Positions 27,147 to 37,539 are shown, counted from the first letter of the stretch. The stretch: DNA of 64,000 nt from Anabaena minutissima FACHB-250 (GCF_014697125.1 NZ_JACJRG010000005.1:174286-238285), one strand, 5' to 3'. Translations and numbers: made by a program. The notes: generated by a model not told the origin, from the letters alone.

Positions 27147-28187
27147 CTAAGATACATATGCCTTAGCTGGTTGGAGTAAGTTTTTCTCTACTAACAACTC
27201 AGCAATTTGGACTGCATTCAATGCCGCACCTTTGCGAATTTGGTCGCCACACAGCCACAGTTCCAAGCCACAGGGATGAGAAATGTCTTGACGAATTCTC
27301 CCGACTAACACTTCATCTCGACCACTGGCTTCTATGGGCATGGGAAAGTAATTTTTGCCCCAGTCTTCTACTAATTTTACTCCAGGAGCGTGACTTAAGA
27401 TTTCCCTGGCTGCTTCTGGGGGAAATGGTTCAGCGAACTCTAGGTTAATTGCTTCCGAATGCGCCCGCAATACGGGAACCCGTACACACGTGGCAGAAAT
27501 TCTTATTTGTTGTGCGTCAAAAATTTTGCGGGTTTCGTTGACCATTTTCATTTCTTCCTCACAATATCCCGAATCTGTCATAGGGGAGTTATGGGGAAAT
27601 AAGTTAAATGCTAGTGGGTAGGGTAAAACTTCCGCAACTGGTGACTCTCCTTGGAGAATGGCACTACTTTGAATTTTGACTTCTTCCATTGCTTTCGCGC
27701 CTGCACCGCTAGCAGATTGATAGGTAGCGGCGATGATGCGCTGCACGGGTTTGATTTGATGTAAAGGCCAAACTGCCAAGGTCATCAAAATCGTGGTGCA
27801 GTTAGGGTTGGCAATAATCCCTTTGTGGTTGGCGGCGGCTTGGGGGTTGACTTCTGGGACTACTAGGGGAACTTCCGGGTGCATACGGAAAGCACTAGAG
27901 TTATCGATGACAACTGCGCCTTTTTCCACTGCGACTTTTGCCCAAGCTTTGGATGTCGAACCACCAGCACTAGCTAGGACTATATCAACATTTTCAAAAG
28001 CGCGATCGCTCACTAGCTCTACTGGGATATTTTCACCTTTAAATGGGAGTGATCGCCCCACACTTCTAGCTGATGCCAATAATTTTAAATCCGCTACTGG
28101 AAAATTCCGGCTTGCCAGCAATTCCAGCAATTCTGTGCCTACAGCACCAGTTGCTCCCAAAATAGCTACACGATACAACTTTGACAA
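27147..28187 (-). CDS. asd: Aspartate-semialdehyde dehydrogenase
   Basis: 346 residues. It reduces aspartyl phosphate to aspartate semialdehyde for lysine, threonine and methionine synthesis. Seen: NADP-binding VAILGATGAVG at the N-terminus, the catalytic cysteine in IANPNCTTILM and the substrate-binding VLRAHSEAINLEF. The start is TTG at 28187, set by a strong AGAAGGAGG eight bases upstream; the next in-frame ATG is far inside the protein. It precedes dapA. Confidence 0.95.
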   Translation of the reverse strand: MSKLYRVAILGATGAVGTELLELLASRNFPVADLKLLASARSVGRSLPFKGENIPVELVSDRAFENVDIVLASAGGSTSKAWAKVAVEKGAVVIDNSSAFRMHPEVPLVVPEVNPQAAANHKGIIANPNCTTILMTLAVWPLHQIKPVQRIIAATYQSASGAGAKAMEEVKIQSSAILQGESPVAEVLPYPLAFNLFPHNSPMTDSGYCEEEMKMVNETRKIFDAQQIRISATCVRVPVLRAHSEAINLEFAEPFPPEAAREILSHAPGVKLVEDWGKNYFPMPIEASGRDEVLVGRIRQDISHPCGLELWLCGDQIRKGAALNAVQIAELLVEKNLLQPAKAYVS

Positions 28188-28654
28188 ACTGATTGCCTCC
28201 TTCTAAGAGGTTATGGATAATCTATCTTTTGGTAAGATCGAGGATTAAATAGCAGTAACAGAGGTTAAATTATTTTTTTATCTCACTGAATATTTTTGAC
28301 AGATAAAAATATTGTTTCAATTACATGACATAAGTTAATAGTAAAGTTTACTGTATTTCTGGCTGAAATTTCCCACTAAAATCAAAAAATTAAGTACATT
28401 GTACAATGACCTGCTCTAAAGCAGAAAATCTATAGTAGCTTAAACAAAGTCTGTGGGTAATTTCCTCCAGTAAAGTTATAGCGGTAAAGTGTCCAGTCTT
28501 TTGCCATTGGCAGTACACTGGATCTCTACTGAAAGGCAGGAAATATGCCTTGTAGATACCTCCCATTCTACCCAAGAGACATCAAATCCAGAAGCGGTAA
28601 ATCGCATCTTGTGTGTACTTGGAGTCACAAACACCAGAAAATTAGAGACGAAGC
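28188..28654. other. Divergent promoter region between asd and tig
   Basis: 467 bp without a gene; it must hold promoters for both directions. Notable: the odd palindrome GTACATTGTAC at 28394-28404. I see no convincing consensus boxes. Confidence 0.5.
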
Positions 28655-30070
28655 ATGAAAGTTACCCAGGAAAAACTTCCCGCTAGCCAAATTGGGCTGG
28701 AAATAGAGATTACACCAGAAAGCACTCAGCAAACTTACGAACAGGTTATAAGAAACTTAGCCAAAACCATCAATATTCCTGGGTTTCGTAAAGGCAAAGT
28801 ACCTAGGCACATATTGTTACAGCAATTGGGCAATACTCGCATCAAAGCTGCCGCACTAGAAGAATTAATCCAAGATGGGATTGAAAAAGCGGTAAAACAA
28901 GAATCCATCGAAGCAATTGGTCAACCCCGTTTGCGCTCTTCTTTTGATGATTTAATCAATAACTACGAACCAGGAAAACCCCTGATCTTTACGGCGGCAG
29001 TTGATGTCAAACCAGAAGTTAACATAGCGCAGTACACAGGGCTGGAAGCTAAAGCTGAAGAAATCAAGCATGACTCCAATCGGGTAGACGAGGTTCTAGA
29101 AAAAGAACGTCAGCAAATGGCCACATTAATTCCCGTAGAAGGCCGTGCAGCCCAAATGGGTGACGTAGCTGTAGTAGATTTTCAAGGTGTCATCGCCAAA
29201 GCCGAAGACGCAGACCCAGAAGTCGAACCAGAACCAATTCCTGGCGGCGAAGCTAGTGATTTTCAAGTTGAGTTAGAAGAAGATAAATTTATTCCTGGTT
29301 TTGTTTCTGGCATGATGGGGATGAATCCTGGAGAAACCAGAGAAGTGTCGGCGCAATTCCCAGACCCCTATGTCAACCAAGAATTAGCCGGGAAACCAGC
29401 AATTTTTACGATCACACTCAAAGAACTCAAAGAAAAAGAACTCCCACAACTAGATGATGACTTCGCCCAAGAAGTCAGCGACTTCGACACCTTAGAAGCC
29501 TTGCGTGCGTCTTTAGATGAGCGATATCAAAAAGAAGCAGAGGAAAAAACCAAAGCAAATAAGCAAGAAGCCCTGGTAAACGAATTAGTCAAGCACGTAG
29601 AAGTCGATTTGCCAGAAACCCTGATCGACCAAGAAATTGACACAATGCTGACACAAACAGCAATTAAGCTGTCGCAGCAGGGTTTAGATGTGAGGAAGTT
29701 ATTTACCGAAGATATCATTCCGCAGTTACGGGAGCGATCGCGCGATGAAGCCATAGAACGCCTCAAGCGGTCTGTGGCTTTACAAGAAGTCTCTAAACGC
29801 GAGTCAATTTCACTAACTCCCGAAGAAATCGAAGCCAGAGTTACAGAACTGTTAGAGCAGTATGCAGAAGAAGAGATTGACGAAGACAGACTGCGCTCTG
29901 TAGTAGAAAACGAAATGTTAACCGAAAAAATTATGGATTGGCTGTTAGACCATTCTACAGTGGAACTTGTACCGGAAGGTTCATTGTCCAACGCAGAGGA
30001 AGCTACAGAAACAACTGAACCTGAGACTGAGGCAGAAACATCAGAATCTACAACAGAATCAGGAGTGTAG
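28655..30070 (+). CDS. tig: Trigger factor (ribosome-associated chaperone and prolyl isomerase)
   Basis: 471 residues. The N-terminal ribosome-binding domain holds GFRKGKVPRHIL, the tip that docks on ribosomal protein L23. A FKBP-type isomerase domain is at about 165-250 (GDVAVVDFQGVI, FIPGFVSGMMGMNPGETREV), and a helical arm domain follows. The end is an acidic, Thr/Glu-rich tail typical of cyanobacterial versions. It lies upstream of clpP-clpX in the same orientation, the usual tig-clpP-clpX order, though 386 bp separate them. The stop codon is inside a GTGTAGGG tandem repeat. Confidence 0.95.
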   Translation: MKVTQEKLPASQIGLEIEITPESTQQTYEQVIRNLAKTINIPGFRKGKVPRHILLQQLGNTRIKAAALEELIQDGIEKAVKQESIEAIGQPRLRSSFDDLINNYEPGKPLIFTAAVDVKPEVNIAQYTGLEAKAEEIKHDSNRVDEVLEKERQQMATLIPVEGRAAQMGDVAVVDFQGVIAKAEDADPEVEPEPIPGGEASDFQVELEEDKFIPGFVSGMMGMNPGETREVSAQFPDPYVNQELAGKPAIFTITLKELKEKELPQLDDDFAQEVSDFDTLEALRASLDERYQKEAEEKTKANKQEALVNELVKHVEVDLPETLIDQEIDTMLTQTAIKLSQQGLDVRKLFTEDIIPQLRERSRDEAIERLKRSVALQEVSKRESISLTPEEIEARVTELLEQYAEEEIDEDRLRSVVENEMLTEKIMDWLLDHSTVELVPEGSLSNAEEATETTEPETEAETSESTTESGV

Positions 30071-30092
30071 GGGTGTAGGGGTGTAGGGGTAT
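30065..30092. repeat. GTGTAGGG tandem repeat at the end of tig
   Basis: Three units of GTGTAGGG (8 bp) start in the last codons of tig; the TAG of the first unit is the stop codon. Confidence 0.7.
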
Positions 30093-30456
30093 AAGAGTTA
30101 GGAAAATGATGATTTGTAGCTTGGTTTTACACACATCACTCATTTATTAATGAAAAACCTCGACTTGTCAGGGGTGACAACCCTTCGCACAACCGACAAA
30201 GACTGGGTTATAAATGCTAAATGAGGAATTGAGTAAATAGACCTATTTTTCTCTGCCCTATGCCCCATTCCCAATAAATAACAAGATTTGTGATCTTACT
30301 TGCCTGATACCCTGCTACACGAGAAGAATATAGATGAGGCATAATACACATAGGTAAAATCAAAATTTACTCTATTTCATATCTAGCAGCGATTTCATAT
30401 CTAGCAGCGATCGCTAGCACAATATCTGTAATCAACCTATCTTTAAAAGTTCTCCT
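30071..30456. other. Gap between tig and clpP
   Basis: 386 bp without a gene. It contains an exact tandem duplication of 18 bp, ATTTCATATCTAGCAGCG, at 30374-30391 and 30392-30409, about 50 bp before clpP, followed by a HIP1 site. A separate clpP promoter is likely here. Confidence 0.5.
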
Positions 30457-31158
30457 ATGCTTGTATCGCAGTCGGCAAACTACCCAATCAGCAGTTTAAG
30501 TCAAATCGGAGGAATTTACTCCAATTTGCATGGCATTAGCAATATTGTGCCTATGGTCGTGGAACAATCGGGCATGGGAGAAAGGGCTTTTGACATCTAC
30601 TCCCGTCTACTGCGAGAGCGAATTATATTTCTGGGAACACCCATCGATGATGCCGTAGCTAACACAATTGTTGCCCAGTTGTTGTTCTTAGATGCTGAAG
30701 ATTCAGAAAAAGACATACAACTTTACATTAACTCTCCTGGCGGTGCTGTCTACGCAGGCATGGCAATCTATGATACAATTCAGCAAATCCGTCCCGATGT
30801 TGTTACCATATGTTTTGGATTAGCCGCAAGCATGGGGGCATTTTTGCTAACAGCAGGAACTCAGGGTAAACGTATGTCTCTACCTGATTCCCGCATCATG
30901 ATTCACCAACCCCTAGGTGGCGCGCAAGGTCAAGCAATTGACATAGAAATCCAAGCCAGAGAAATTCTTTATATTAAGGGTATGTTGAATCAGTTATTGG
31001 CTCAACACACTGGTCAACCCTTAGAAAGAATTGAAACAGACACTGACCGCGACTTCTTTATGTCGGCAGAAGAAGCAAAAAACTACGGTTTGATCGATCA
31101 AGTCATCTCCAGACAAAATCTTCCCACCGCAGGGGAAAATGTCACCATTGTCAAATAA
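30457..31158 (+). CDS. clpP: ATP-dependent Clp protease proteolytic subunit ClpP
   Basis: 233 residues. The serine protease chamber subunit: YINSPGG (oxyanion loop), [11 protein letters not shown] with the catalytic serine and [10 protein letters not shown] with the catalytic histidine. The N-terminal 35 residues before VPMVVEQSG are extra relative to the shortest ClpP proteins, so an internal start is possible (for instance the ATG that opens MVVEQSG). It is 9 bp upstream of clpX, hence a ClpXP operon. Confidence 0.95.
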   Translation: MLVSQSANYPISSLSQIGGIYSNLHGISNIVPMVVEQSGMGERAFDIYSRLLRERIIFLGTPIDDAVANTIVAQLLFLDAEDSEKDIQLYINSPGGAVYAGMAIYDTIQQIRPDVVTICFGLAASMGAFLLTAGTQGKRMSLPDSRIMIHQPLGGAQGQAIDIEIQAREILYIKGMLNQLLAQHTGQPLERIETDTDRDFFMSAEEAKNYGLIDQVISRQNLPTAGENVTIVK

Positions 31159-31167
31159 GAGGCTGGT

Positions 31168-32508
31168 ATGTCTAAGTACGACTCCCATTTAAAATGTTCG
31201 TTTTGTGGCAAGTCTCAAGAGCAGGTGCGTAAGTTGATCGCAGGCCCGGGAGTCTACATCTGCGATGAATGCGTTGACTTGTGTAATGAAATACTAGATG
31301 AAGAGTTACTAGATACCAATGGGGCGGCGGCGCAACCAGCACCAAAATCAGAACCACCTCAAAAACGTCGCACCCGTTCTTCTAGTCTCTCCTTGAGCCA
31401 AATACCCAAACCTACAGAGATAAAAAAATACCTAGACGAACACGTCATAGGTCAAGATGAAGCCAAGAAAGTTTTATCAGTTGCCGTTTACAATCACTAC
31501 AAGCGGCTGGCGATATTACAAGCTAAAGGCAGTGGCAAAAATGGTGCTGATGATGCTGTAGAACTGCAAAAATCCAATATTCTCTTAATTGGCCCGACTG
31601 GTTGTGGCAAAACTCTCTTAGCCCAAAGCCTCGCCAAAATTTTAGATGTCCCCTTTGCAGTTGCTGATGCCACCACTCTGACAGAAGCAGGGTATGTAGG
31701 GGAAGATGTCGAAAATATCCTACTACGACTACTGCAAGTAGCTGATTTGGATGTTGAAGAAGCGCAGCGAGGCATTATCTACATCGACGAAATCGATAAA
31801 ATCGCTCGTAAGAGTGAAAACCCCTCAATTACCCGCGACGTTTCCGGCGAAGGTGTGCAGCAAGCCTTACTCAAGATGTTGGAAGGCACAATTGCCAATG
31901 TTCCACCCCAAGGCGGACGCAAGCACCCTTATCAAGACTGTATCCAAATCGATACCAGTAATATTCTATTTGTTTGTGGCGGAGCTTTCGTAGGCTTAGA
32001 AAAGGTTGTAGAGCAGAGAGGCGGTAAAAAGTCAATAGGCTTTGTGCAACCTGGAGAGGTGCAAACAAAAGAAAAGCGGGCAGCAGATGTACTTCGTCAT
32101 CTCGAACCAGATGATTTAGTCAAATTTGGCATGATTCCCGAATTTATCGGACGAGTACCAATGGTAGCGGTGGTAGATCCCCTAGATGAAGAAGCTTTAA
32201 TGGCAATTCTCACACAACCACGCAGTGCCTTAGTCAAGCAGTACCAAAAACTGCTGAAGATGGATAACGTCCAACTTGATTTTAAACAAGATGCCTTAAG
32301 AGCGATCGCCCAAGAAGCCTATCGGCGGAAAACTGGTGCGAGAGCTTTACGGGGTATTGTAGAGGAACTCATGCTAGATGTGATGTACGAGTTACCATCC
32401 CGTAAAGATGTAACTCGCTGCACCGTCACACGAGAGATGGTTGAGAAGCGTTCAACAGCCGAACTCATAGTACATCCATCTTCATTACCCAAACCAGAAT
32501 CAGCATAA
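31168..32508 (+). CDS. clpX: Clp protease ATP-binding subunit ClpX
   Basis: 446 residues. The N-terminal zinc-binding domain has CSFCGKSQ and CDECVDLC (four cysteines), followed by the AAA+ module: Walker [13 protein letters not shown], Walker [12 protein letters not shown], sensor and arginine-finger region [10 protein letters not shown], and sensor 2 GARALRGI. It unfolds tagged or damaged proteins and feeds them into ClpP. Directly downstream of clpP (9 bp). Confidence 0.96.
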   Translation: MSKYDSHLKCSFCGKSQEQVRKLIAGPGVYICDECVDLCNEILDEELLDTNGAAAQPAPKSEPPQKRRTRSSSLSLSQIPKPTEIKKYLDEHVIGQDEAKKVLSVAVYNHYKRLAILQAKGSGKNGADDAVELQKSNILLIGPTGCGKTLLAQSLAKILDVPFAVADATTLTEAGYVGEDVENILLRLLQVADLDVEEAQRGIIYIDEIDKIARKSENPSITRDVSGEGVQQALLKMLEGTIANVPPQGGRKHPYQDCIQIDTSNILFVCGGAFVGLEKVVEQRGGKKSIGFVQPGEVQTKEKRAADVLRHLEPDDLVKFGMIPEFIGRVPMVAVVDPLDEEALMAILTQPRSALVKQYQKLLKMDNVQLDFKQDALRAIAQEAYRRKTGARALRGIVEELMLDVMYELPSRKDVTRCTVTREMVEKRSTAELIVHPSSLPKPESA

Positions 32509-32588
32509 TTACTAATTCGTAATTCGTAATTGATAATCCTCGCCTCTGGCGAGTATTACGAATTATTTTGACTATGGACTCTTGAAAA

Positions 32589-33497
32589 ATGCCTTATGTA
32601 AATGTTCGTGGCGTTGAGCATTATTACGAGTGGGTGAAACAGCCATCTGATAATTTGGCAAAGCCTGTGATGGTATTCATTCATGGTTGGGCTGGTTCTG
32701 CTAGGTACTGGAAAAGTACAGCGAATGCTTTAGTAGACCAGTTTGATTGTCTACTCTATGATATGCGTGGATTTGGGCGTTCTCAGGGTAAACCAACGGT
32801 TGTTCAAGCCAGTGAGTCTGTTGCTGAGTCACAGTCAAGCCAAGAAAAATCTCAGGCAATTCAAGAGTTAAGTTATGAGTTAGAAGAATATGCTGAAGAT
32901 TTGGCAGTTTTATTAGATGAATTGCACCTCCAGCGTGTTTATATTAATGCTCACTCAATGGGTGCTTCTGTTGCGGCCTTGTTTTTTAATCTTTATCCCC
33001 AACGAGTCGAAAAAGGCATTTTAACTTGTAGTGGGATTTTTGAGTATGACGAAAAAGCCTTTACATCCTTCCATAAATTTGGGGGTTATGTAGTTAAATT
33101 CCGTCCCAATTGGTTAGGAAAAATACCATTTGTTGACAGGATGTTTATGGCGAGGTTTTTGCATCGTCCCATCCCAAAATATGAGCGTCAGGCTTTTTTA
33201 CAAGATTTTCTCGACGCTGATTATGATACTGCTTTAGGTACTATTTTTACTTCGGTGAGCAAGGCGCAGGCGGAATTAATGCCGCAGGAGTTTGCTAAGT
33301 TACAAGTGCCAACTCTACTAATTTCCGGGGAGTATGACAAGATTATTCCGGCTCAAATGGGGCGACAAGCAGCAGCATTAAATGAAAAAGTGGAGTTTGT
33401 CATGATTCCTGATACGGCGCATTTTCCGATGTTGGAGGATACAGCGACTTACCTGCGGCGCGTGCGGGAGTTTTTACAAGTTCCAGTGCGATGCTGA
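32589..33497 (+). CDS. Alpha/beta hydrolase
   Basis: 302 residues. FIHGWAGSARYW forms the oxyanion region, NAHSMGAS the nucleophile, SGEYDKIIP the acid and DTAHFPMLED the histidine; the catalytic triad is complete. A Gln/Ser-rich insertion at about 75-100 (SESVAESQSSQEKSQ) is unusual for the family and may be a lid or a repeat-derived expansion. Substrate unknown. 80 bp after clpX on the same strand. Confidence 0.84.
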   Translation: MPYVNVRGVEHYYEWVKQPSDNLAKPVMVFIHGWAGSARYWKSTANALVDQFDCLLYDMRGFGRSQGKPTVVQASESVAESQSSQEKSQAIQELSYELEEYAEDLAVLLDELHLQRVYINAHSMGASVAALFFNLYPQRVEKGILTCSGIFEYDEKAFTSFHKFGGYVVKFRPNWLGKIPFVDRMFMARFLHRPIPKYERQAFLQDFLDADYDTALGTIFTSVSKAQAELMPQEFAKLQVPTLLISGEYDKIIPAQMGRQAAALNEKVEFVMIPDTAHFPMLEDTATYLRRVREFLQVPVRC

Positions 33498-33680
33498 ATG
33501 GTGGGTGGAAAGATTACTCACAGAGAAGTTCGAGCCGAGGAAGCCTAGGCTCGAAACTTGGGGAGGCGCATTCGCGGAGCGTCCCACAGGGAAGGCGCAG
33601 AAAATAGATTACAGTTACTGTCGTTATCTAATCACTTTTAGATGCTGTACTTCATTGATCTGCGTATTATTACATCGATT

Positions 33681-34397
33681 TCAAGCTAAATCGAACAGTA
33701 ACAATTCTGTACTAATGTTAGTACCAATCTCTAACTGTTCTTCGCCATTGATTTGTACGCCATCCCCGGCTCTCAATTCTTCCCCATGCAAAGTAGCGAC
33801 ACCTTGAGCAATTTGTAACCAAACATAACGATTTGGTTTGACGTGATAATTGACCACATCACCAGGCTCTAAAACAGATGAGTAGATATCCACATTTTGG
33901 TGAATAGTTACAGCACCATCACGTCCATCTTTAGCCGCAACTAAGCGGAGTTGACCGCGTTTTTCTGCTGCGGAAAAAGCTTTTTGCTCATATCTTGGTG
34001 AGAGTCCTTGCTGATCAGGTAAAATCCAGATTTGCAGCAGGTGTAGTGGCTCAGTTTGGGAGTGATTAAATTCACTATGCTGAATTCCAGTACCAGCACT
34101 CATTATTTGCACATCACCGGGACGAATGACTGAACCTGTACCTAAACTATCTTTATGCTCTACCGCACCTGATAGCACATAGGTGAGAATTTCCATGTCA
34201 CGATGACCGTGGGTAGGAAATCCCGCACCCGGTGCAATGCGGTCATCATTAATCACTCGTAAGGTACGGAATCCCATCCGATTGGGATCGTAAAAACTGC
34301 TGAAGGAAAATGTATGGTAACTATCAAGCCAACCAGTTTGACTATGACCCCGATCGCTGCGACCATGAACTAGATAGTTAATTGTATTTGGAGACAT
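33681..34397 (-). CDS. Pirin family bicupin
   Basis: 238 residues. The cupin metal-site pieces are present: [16 protein letters not shown] (His-x-His) and [34 protein letters not shown] is the typical pirin N-terminus. Bacterial pirins bind iron or another metal; some have quercetinase activity, others act as redox-sensitive protein partners. It lies downstream of dps and an AraC gene on the same strand, which suggests a role in oxidative stress (inference). Confidence 0.88.
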   Translation of the reverse strand: MSPNTINYLVHGRSDRGHSQTGWLDSYHTFSFSSFYDPNRMGFRTLRVINDDRIAPGAGFPTHGHRDMEILTYVLSGAVEHKDSLGTGSVIRPGDVQIMSAGTGIQHSEFNHSQTEPLHLLQIWILPDQQGLSPRYEQKAFSAAEKRGQLRLVAAKDGRDGAVTIHQNVDIYSSVLEPGDVVNYHVKPNRYVWLQIAQGVATLHGEELRAGDGVQINGEEQLEIGTNISTELLLFDLA

Positions 34398-34628
34398 GAA
34401 TTTACCTCACTTTTAAATTAGAGACTAGGCAATGAAAAATTTTATTTTTATGAGAAATTTATGTAACTTTTATCTTTTAAATTACTAAAGTTTGTTGTCT
34501 GAATTTAAACTATCTAAATAGTAAGATACATCCATACAAAATGAAAAGTACGCACTGAAAAGTGGCGTACTTACCAAAAGGATACTATTCAATACGATTC
34601 CGATAATTTACCGAAATAACAACGCCTA

Positions 34629-34655
34629 TAGAGATGTTGCAATGCAACATCTCTA
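34629..34655. repeat. Small dispersed palindrome (TAGAGATG type)
   Basis: TAGAGATGTTGC and GCAACATCTCTA are perfect reverse complements around AAT. Related to the palindrome at 20738-20766. Located just after the dps stop, it may end that transcript. Confidence 0.6.
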
Positions 34656-34681
34656 CAAAAGCAAAAATTCCCCAAAAATAT

Positions 34682-35248
34682 TTATCTCAGCGCAGCTTTT
34701 TGTTGAGTTTTCACGCCAGATACACCATTTCCTTCCTTAACTGCTGATGCTTGTAGATGCGCCTCTAAGAACCACAGCCGCTTGTCAATGGTGCGGGAAA
34801 TTTCAGTGTATAGGTCAGCAGTATCAGCATCGTCTAAATCATCAGTTTTAGCGATCGCTCCTCGGATATGCTTGGCATAGACTGCAAAGCGGTCTGCTAA
34901 GGCTGCTACGTGTTCTTGACCATCCAAAATATCAAAGGGATATTCTGGCAAGATAGAATTTTGAGCAGCTGAACGCGCTGTACCAACAGCATATCCACCT
35001 AAAGCTGTGACTCTTTCTGCCACCATATCAACAAACTCTTCCAATTCGCCTGCTAGTTCATCAAACAATTCGTGTAATTGATAGAAATCAGTCCCTTTGA
35101 CATTCCAATGAGCTTGTTTGCTTTGAGTTTTTAAGTCCAAAGTAGCTGCTAAAGTTTGGTTGAGGATAGCGACGATTTGCACTCGCACTTCAGCCGGAAT
35201 GTCTATACGGGTGGGGTACAGACGTGTTGATAGAGTATTTTCACTCAT
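34682..35248 (-). CDS. dps: Dps family DNA-protection / ferritin-like protein
   Basis: 188 residues from ATG 35248, which has AGGTAG eight bases upstream; an in-frame GTG at 35278 is a less likely start. QAHWNVKGTDFYQLHELFDE followed by EFVDMVAERV is the Dps signature, with the inter-subunit ferroxidase His, Asp and Glu. Such dodecamers oxidise and store iron using hydrogen peroxide and shield DNA. The C-terminal tail (KEGNGVSGVKTQQKAALR) is basic and might contact DNA. Upstream is an AraC regulator; an 11-bp inverted repeat lies in the promoter region. Confidence 0.92.
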   Translation of the reverse strand: MSENTLSTRLYPTRIDIPAEVRVQIVAILNQTLAATLDLKTQSKQAHWNVKGTDFYQLHELFDELAGELEEFVDMVAERVTALGGYAVGTARSAAQNSILPEYPFDILDGQEHVAALADRFAVYAKHIRGAIAKTDDLDDADTADLYTEISRTIDKRLWFLEAHLQASAVKEGNGVSGVKTQQKAALR

Positions 35249-35363
35249 GATTCTACCTAATGGCTTGTCAGAATTCACTCTATAGATACTATTGCGAATA
35301 GCGTGTTGTGCGAAACTTCCTGGCGATAGATAGCGATTATGACAGGAAGGATGCTAATGATGG

Positions 35364-35409
35364 ATGGCTAAAATAGCTGAATGTGCTATGTAATGGTCAT
35401 TTTAGCCAT
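35364..35409. promoter_or_regulatory. 11-bp inverted repeat upstream of dps
   Basis: ATGGCTAAAAT (35364-35374) and ATTTTAGCCAT (35399-35409) are perfect reverse complements, 24 bp apart, about 120 bp upstream of the dps start. It could be an operator, perhaps for the adjacent AraC protein, or a hairpin. Confidence 0.4.
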
Positions 35410-35535
35410 AAATTTAGCTTTGATGGTTATTTATGAAACTAAATGTACCACTAAACAGGCGATCGCGAATGGTATCATTTTACAATCATTGAGACTCTCC
35501 GTGCCTAAAAGGTAGGACTTTTCTCCCCAGTCCCC

Positions 35536-36450
35536 TTAAATTTTCACTTGTTCTCTGTATGTTCTGGGTGTAATACCTATTAGCCTACGAAAGACATTGG
35601 TGAAGTGACTTTGGCTTTGAAAGCCAACTTGTTGGCAGATTTTTTCTATAGATTGATTGCTTTGAGCCAAGAGTTTTTTTGATCGCTCAATTCGGCAATT
35701 CATCACATACTGATGTGGTGCAAAGCCTGTTGATTGTTTGAACAGCCGCGAAAAATGGTACATACTCATATCTACTACCGCCGCAATCTCTGCCAAAGTT
35801 AAATCTTGGTCGAGGTTATCATTAATGTAGGCAATTGCTTGTCTGAGTTTCCAGCCAGAAAGACCTTTATCCCTAGAGTAATGAAGACTTGTTTTATTAG
35901 CTGCACAATAATGTTTGAGCAGGTGAACACTAAGCATATTTGTTAGAGATTCAATATAAATACGGCTACCATGACCGTGAGATTCTAGTTCTGATTTGAG
36001 TGCTAACCCAATGTGATGAATTAATGGATCTGGTGCTGCAAAGCGTGGTTTGATTTCAAATTCTTGCCAATCACCTATTTCTATAGCAATTCGTCTCAAA
36101 AAAGCTGGTTCTAGGCTAATGATGATAAACTCTGCTGCCGATTGCCAGCGTGATATGTGATTGATATGAGCAGGAATAATTGCTACGTCTCCGTTGACTA
36201 TATTCTCTTGTTGAAAATGTCCGTTAAATATTCGCTCTGCTTGGATAACTTGCGGCCTTAAGCTAATACTAATAACGTGTTGTTGAATAATATGTTCAGG
36301 AGTTTCATGGATAGGCTGTTGATGAACATCAAAACGTAACCCTTCCCATTGAGCATGGTAACTAGAAATCAGGGGCGATCGCGGTAGAATTTCCCCATAG
36401 GAATCTTCTTGAGCTAGATCAACACTCAGGATTTTCTCTTCCGGCATCAT
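35536..36450 (-). CDS. AraC-family transcription regulator
   Basis: About 304 residues. The N-terminal part (about 1-190) is a cupin-like sensing domain without a recognisable ligand motif; the C-terminal 100 residues carry two helix-turn-helix units (DLTLAEIAAVVDMSMYHFSR and KICQQVGFQSQSHFTNVFRR) and the signature GITPRTYREQ. The ATG pair at 36450/36447 is favoured over a TTG at 36462. It lies upstream of dps and pirin on the same strand and is divergent from the DCC-family gene; it may control either. Confidence 0.87.
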   Translation of the reverse strand: MMPEEKILSVDLAQEDSYGEILPRSPLISSYHAQWEGLRFDVHQQPIHETPEHIIQQHVISISLRPQVIQAERIFNGHFQQENIVNGDVAIIPAHINHISRWQSAAEFIIISLEPAFLRRIAIEIGDWQEFEIKPRFAAPDPLIHHIGLALKSELESHGHGSRIYIESLTNMLSVHLLKHYCAANKTSLHYSRDKGLSGWKLRQAIAYINDNLDQDLTLAEIAAVVDMSMYHFSRLFKQSTGFAPHQYVMNCRIERSKKLLAQSNQSIEKICQQVGFQSQSHFTNVFRRLIGITPRTYREQVKI

Positions 36451-36640
36451 TCTCACCCACAAGTTTTTAGGTTTCAGTGTAAAATTTATTCAATCTCTCA
36501 ATCAGCTTGATGATACTTTGTTAAATCAAGTATTTATGGGAATTTATCAATAAAATAATACTTAATCGACTGGAAATTTACTGCTTTAATATATATTAAG
36601 ATATTTTGCGTAATATTGTTACCAAAAAGATGGGTTATTA

Positions 36641-37048
36641 ATGATGAATTACTATTTTATTTACGATGGCAACTGTAATCTCTGCGTGACTTTAGTGCAG
36701 TTACTAGAAACTCTAGACCAAGGCAAAATATTTCGTTATATCCCCATGCAGGATGAGCAAACCCTTGCCCAATGGCGTATTACATCTGAAGATTGTCAAC
36801 AAGGGATGATGTTAATTGATGCCAATATGCCTGATAGACGTTGGCAGGGTAGTAATGCAGCTGAAGAAATTGGTCGATTGTTGCCCCTTGGGAGCATTTT
36901 TGTAGACGCATATCGAGCTTTACCTGGGGCAAAATGGGCAGGCGATCGCTTCTACGAACAAATCCGCGATAATCGTTACACCCTGTTTGGTAAACGCACT
37001 AGTACGTATCAATCAGCTTATTGTATTGATGATAATTGCAGAAGTTAG
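36641..37048 (+). CDS. DCC-family thiol-disulfide oxidoreductase-like protein (DUF393)
   Basis: 135 residues. FIYDGNCNLCVTLVQLL near the N-terminus is the DxxCxxC motif that names the family, and RRWQGSNAAEEIGRLLPLG is its second block. It is proposed to act on thiols with a thioredoxin-like fold; direct evidence is limited. The end TYQSAYCIDDNCRS adds two more cysteines, which may bind metal or form a disulfide. Confidence 0.82.
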   Translation: MMNYYFIYDGNCNLCVTLVQLLETLDQGKIFRYIPMQDEQTLAQWRITSEDCQQGMMLIDANMPDRRWQGSNAAEEIGRLLPLGSIFVDAYRALPGAKWAGDRFYEQIRDNRYTLFGKRTSTYQSAYCIDDNCRS

Positions 37049-37110
37049 GGGACAGGAGACAGGACACAGGGGAAGCAGGGGGAGAAAATCCAATTCCCAA
37101 TTGCTAATTC

Positions 37111-37539
37111 CTAATCACTCGGTTTATTAAACACTTCTAAAATCTGGCGGCAAACTTGTTTCAGTCTCTCTGTAACCTCGATAGAAGGGATAGACTCCCC
37201 GACAAAACTCCAAGTTTCTACTGTAGAAAGTCGCCACACCTCACCGCGATGGTCAAACCCTGCTACCTCTAAGCCAATTGCTCGTCGTGATTTCGTGATG
37301 GGGTCTTGGTGAAAGCGGATTTGAATTAAGACACTGCGACTGCGCCAAGATTTACTAACACCTGGAAAATGAAAACCTATATCTATAGAATCTGGATCAA
37401 CTAATTCTCTGGTGTCTGGGTCATTTTTCCAGGGGTTTAAATCTGATTTGGCATCAGGAAACTCGAATTTGAACAAGTTAACTGCTGTAGCAATCTTGCT
37501 GGCGAGTTCAAGGTTGGTTGCCTGTTCAGCTGCATTCAC
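37111..37539 (-). CDS. Conserved cyanobacterial hypothetical protein
   Basis: 142 residues, soluble, with a mixed alpha/beta look: KFEFPDAKSDLNPWKNDPDT, DIGFHFPGVSKSWRSRSVL, IQIRFHQD and AIGLEVAGFDHRGEVWRLST. No motif I can name and no signal peptide. It is convergent with the DCC gene and divergent from psbQ. Confidence 0.7.
   Translation of the reverse strand: MNAAEQATNLELASKIATAVNLFKFEFPDAKSDLNPWKNDPDTRELVDPDSIDIGFHFPGVSKSWRSRSVLIQIRFHQDPITKSRRAIGLEVAGFDHRGEVWRLSTVETWSFVGESIPSIEVTERLKQVCRQILEVFNKPSD

Noticed and set aside
28394..28404. LexA box
   Set aside because: AGTAC-ATT-GTAC has one base too few in the spacer for the cyanobacterial LexA consensus as I remember it.
33505..33807. Plus-strand frame of 100 codons after the alpha/beta hydrolase
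   Set aside because: It overlaps the pirin gene's 3' end on the other strand and its start is in a palindromic repeat (GTTCGAGCC / GGCTCGAAAC); no protein-like conservation pattern.
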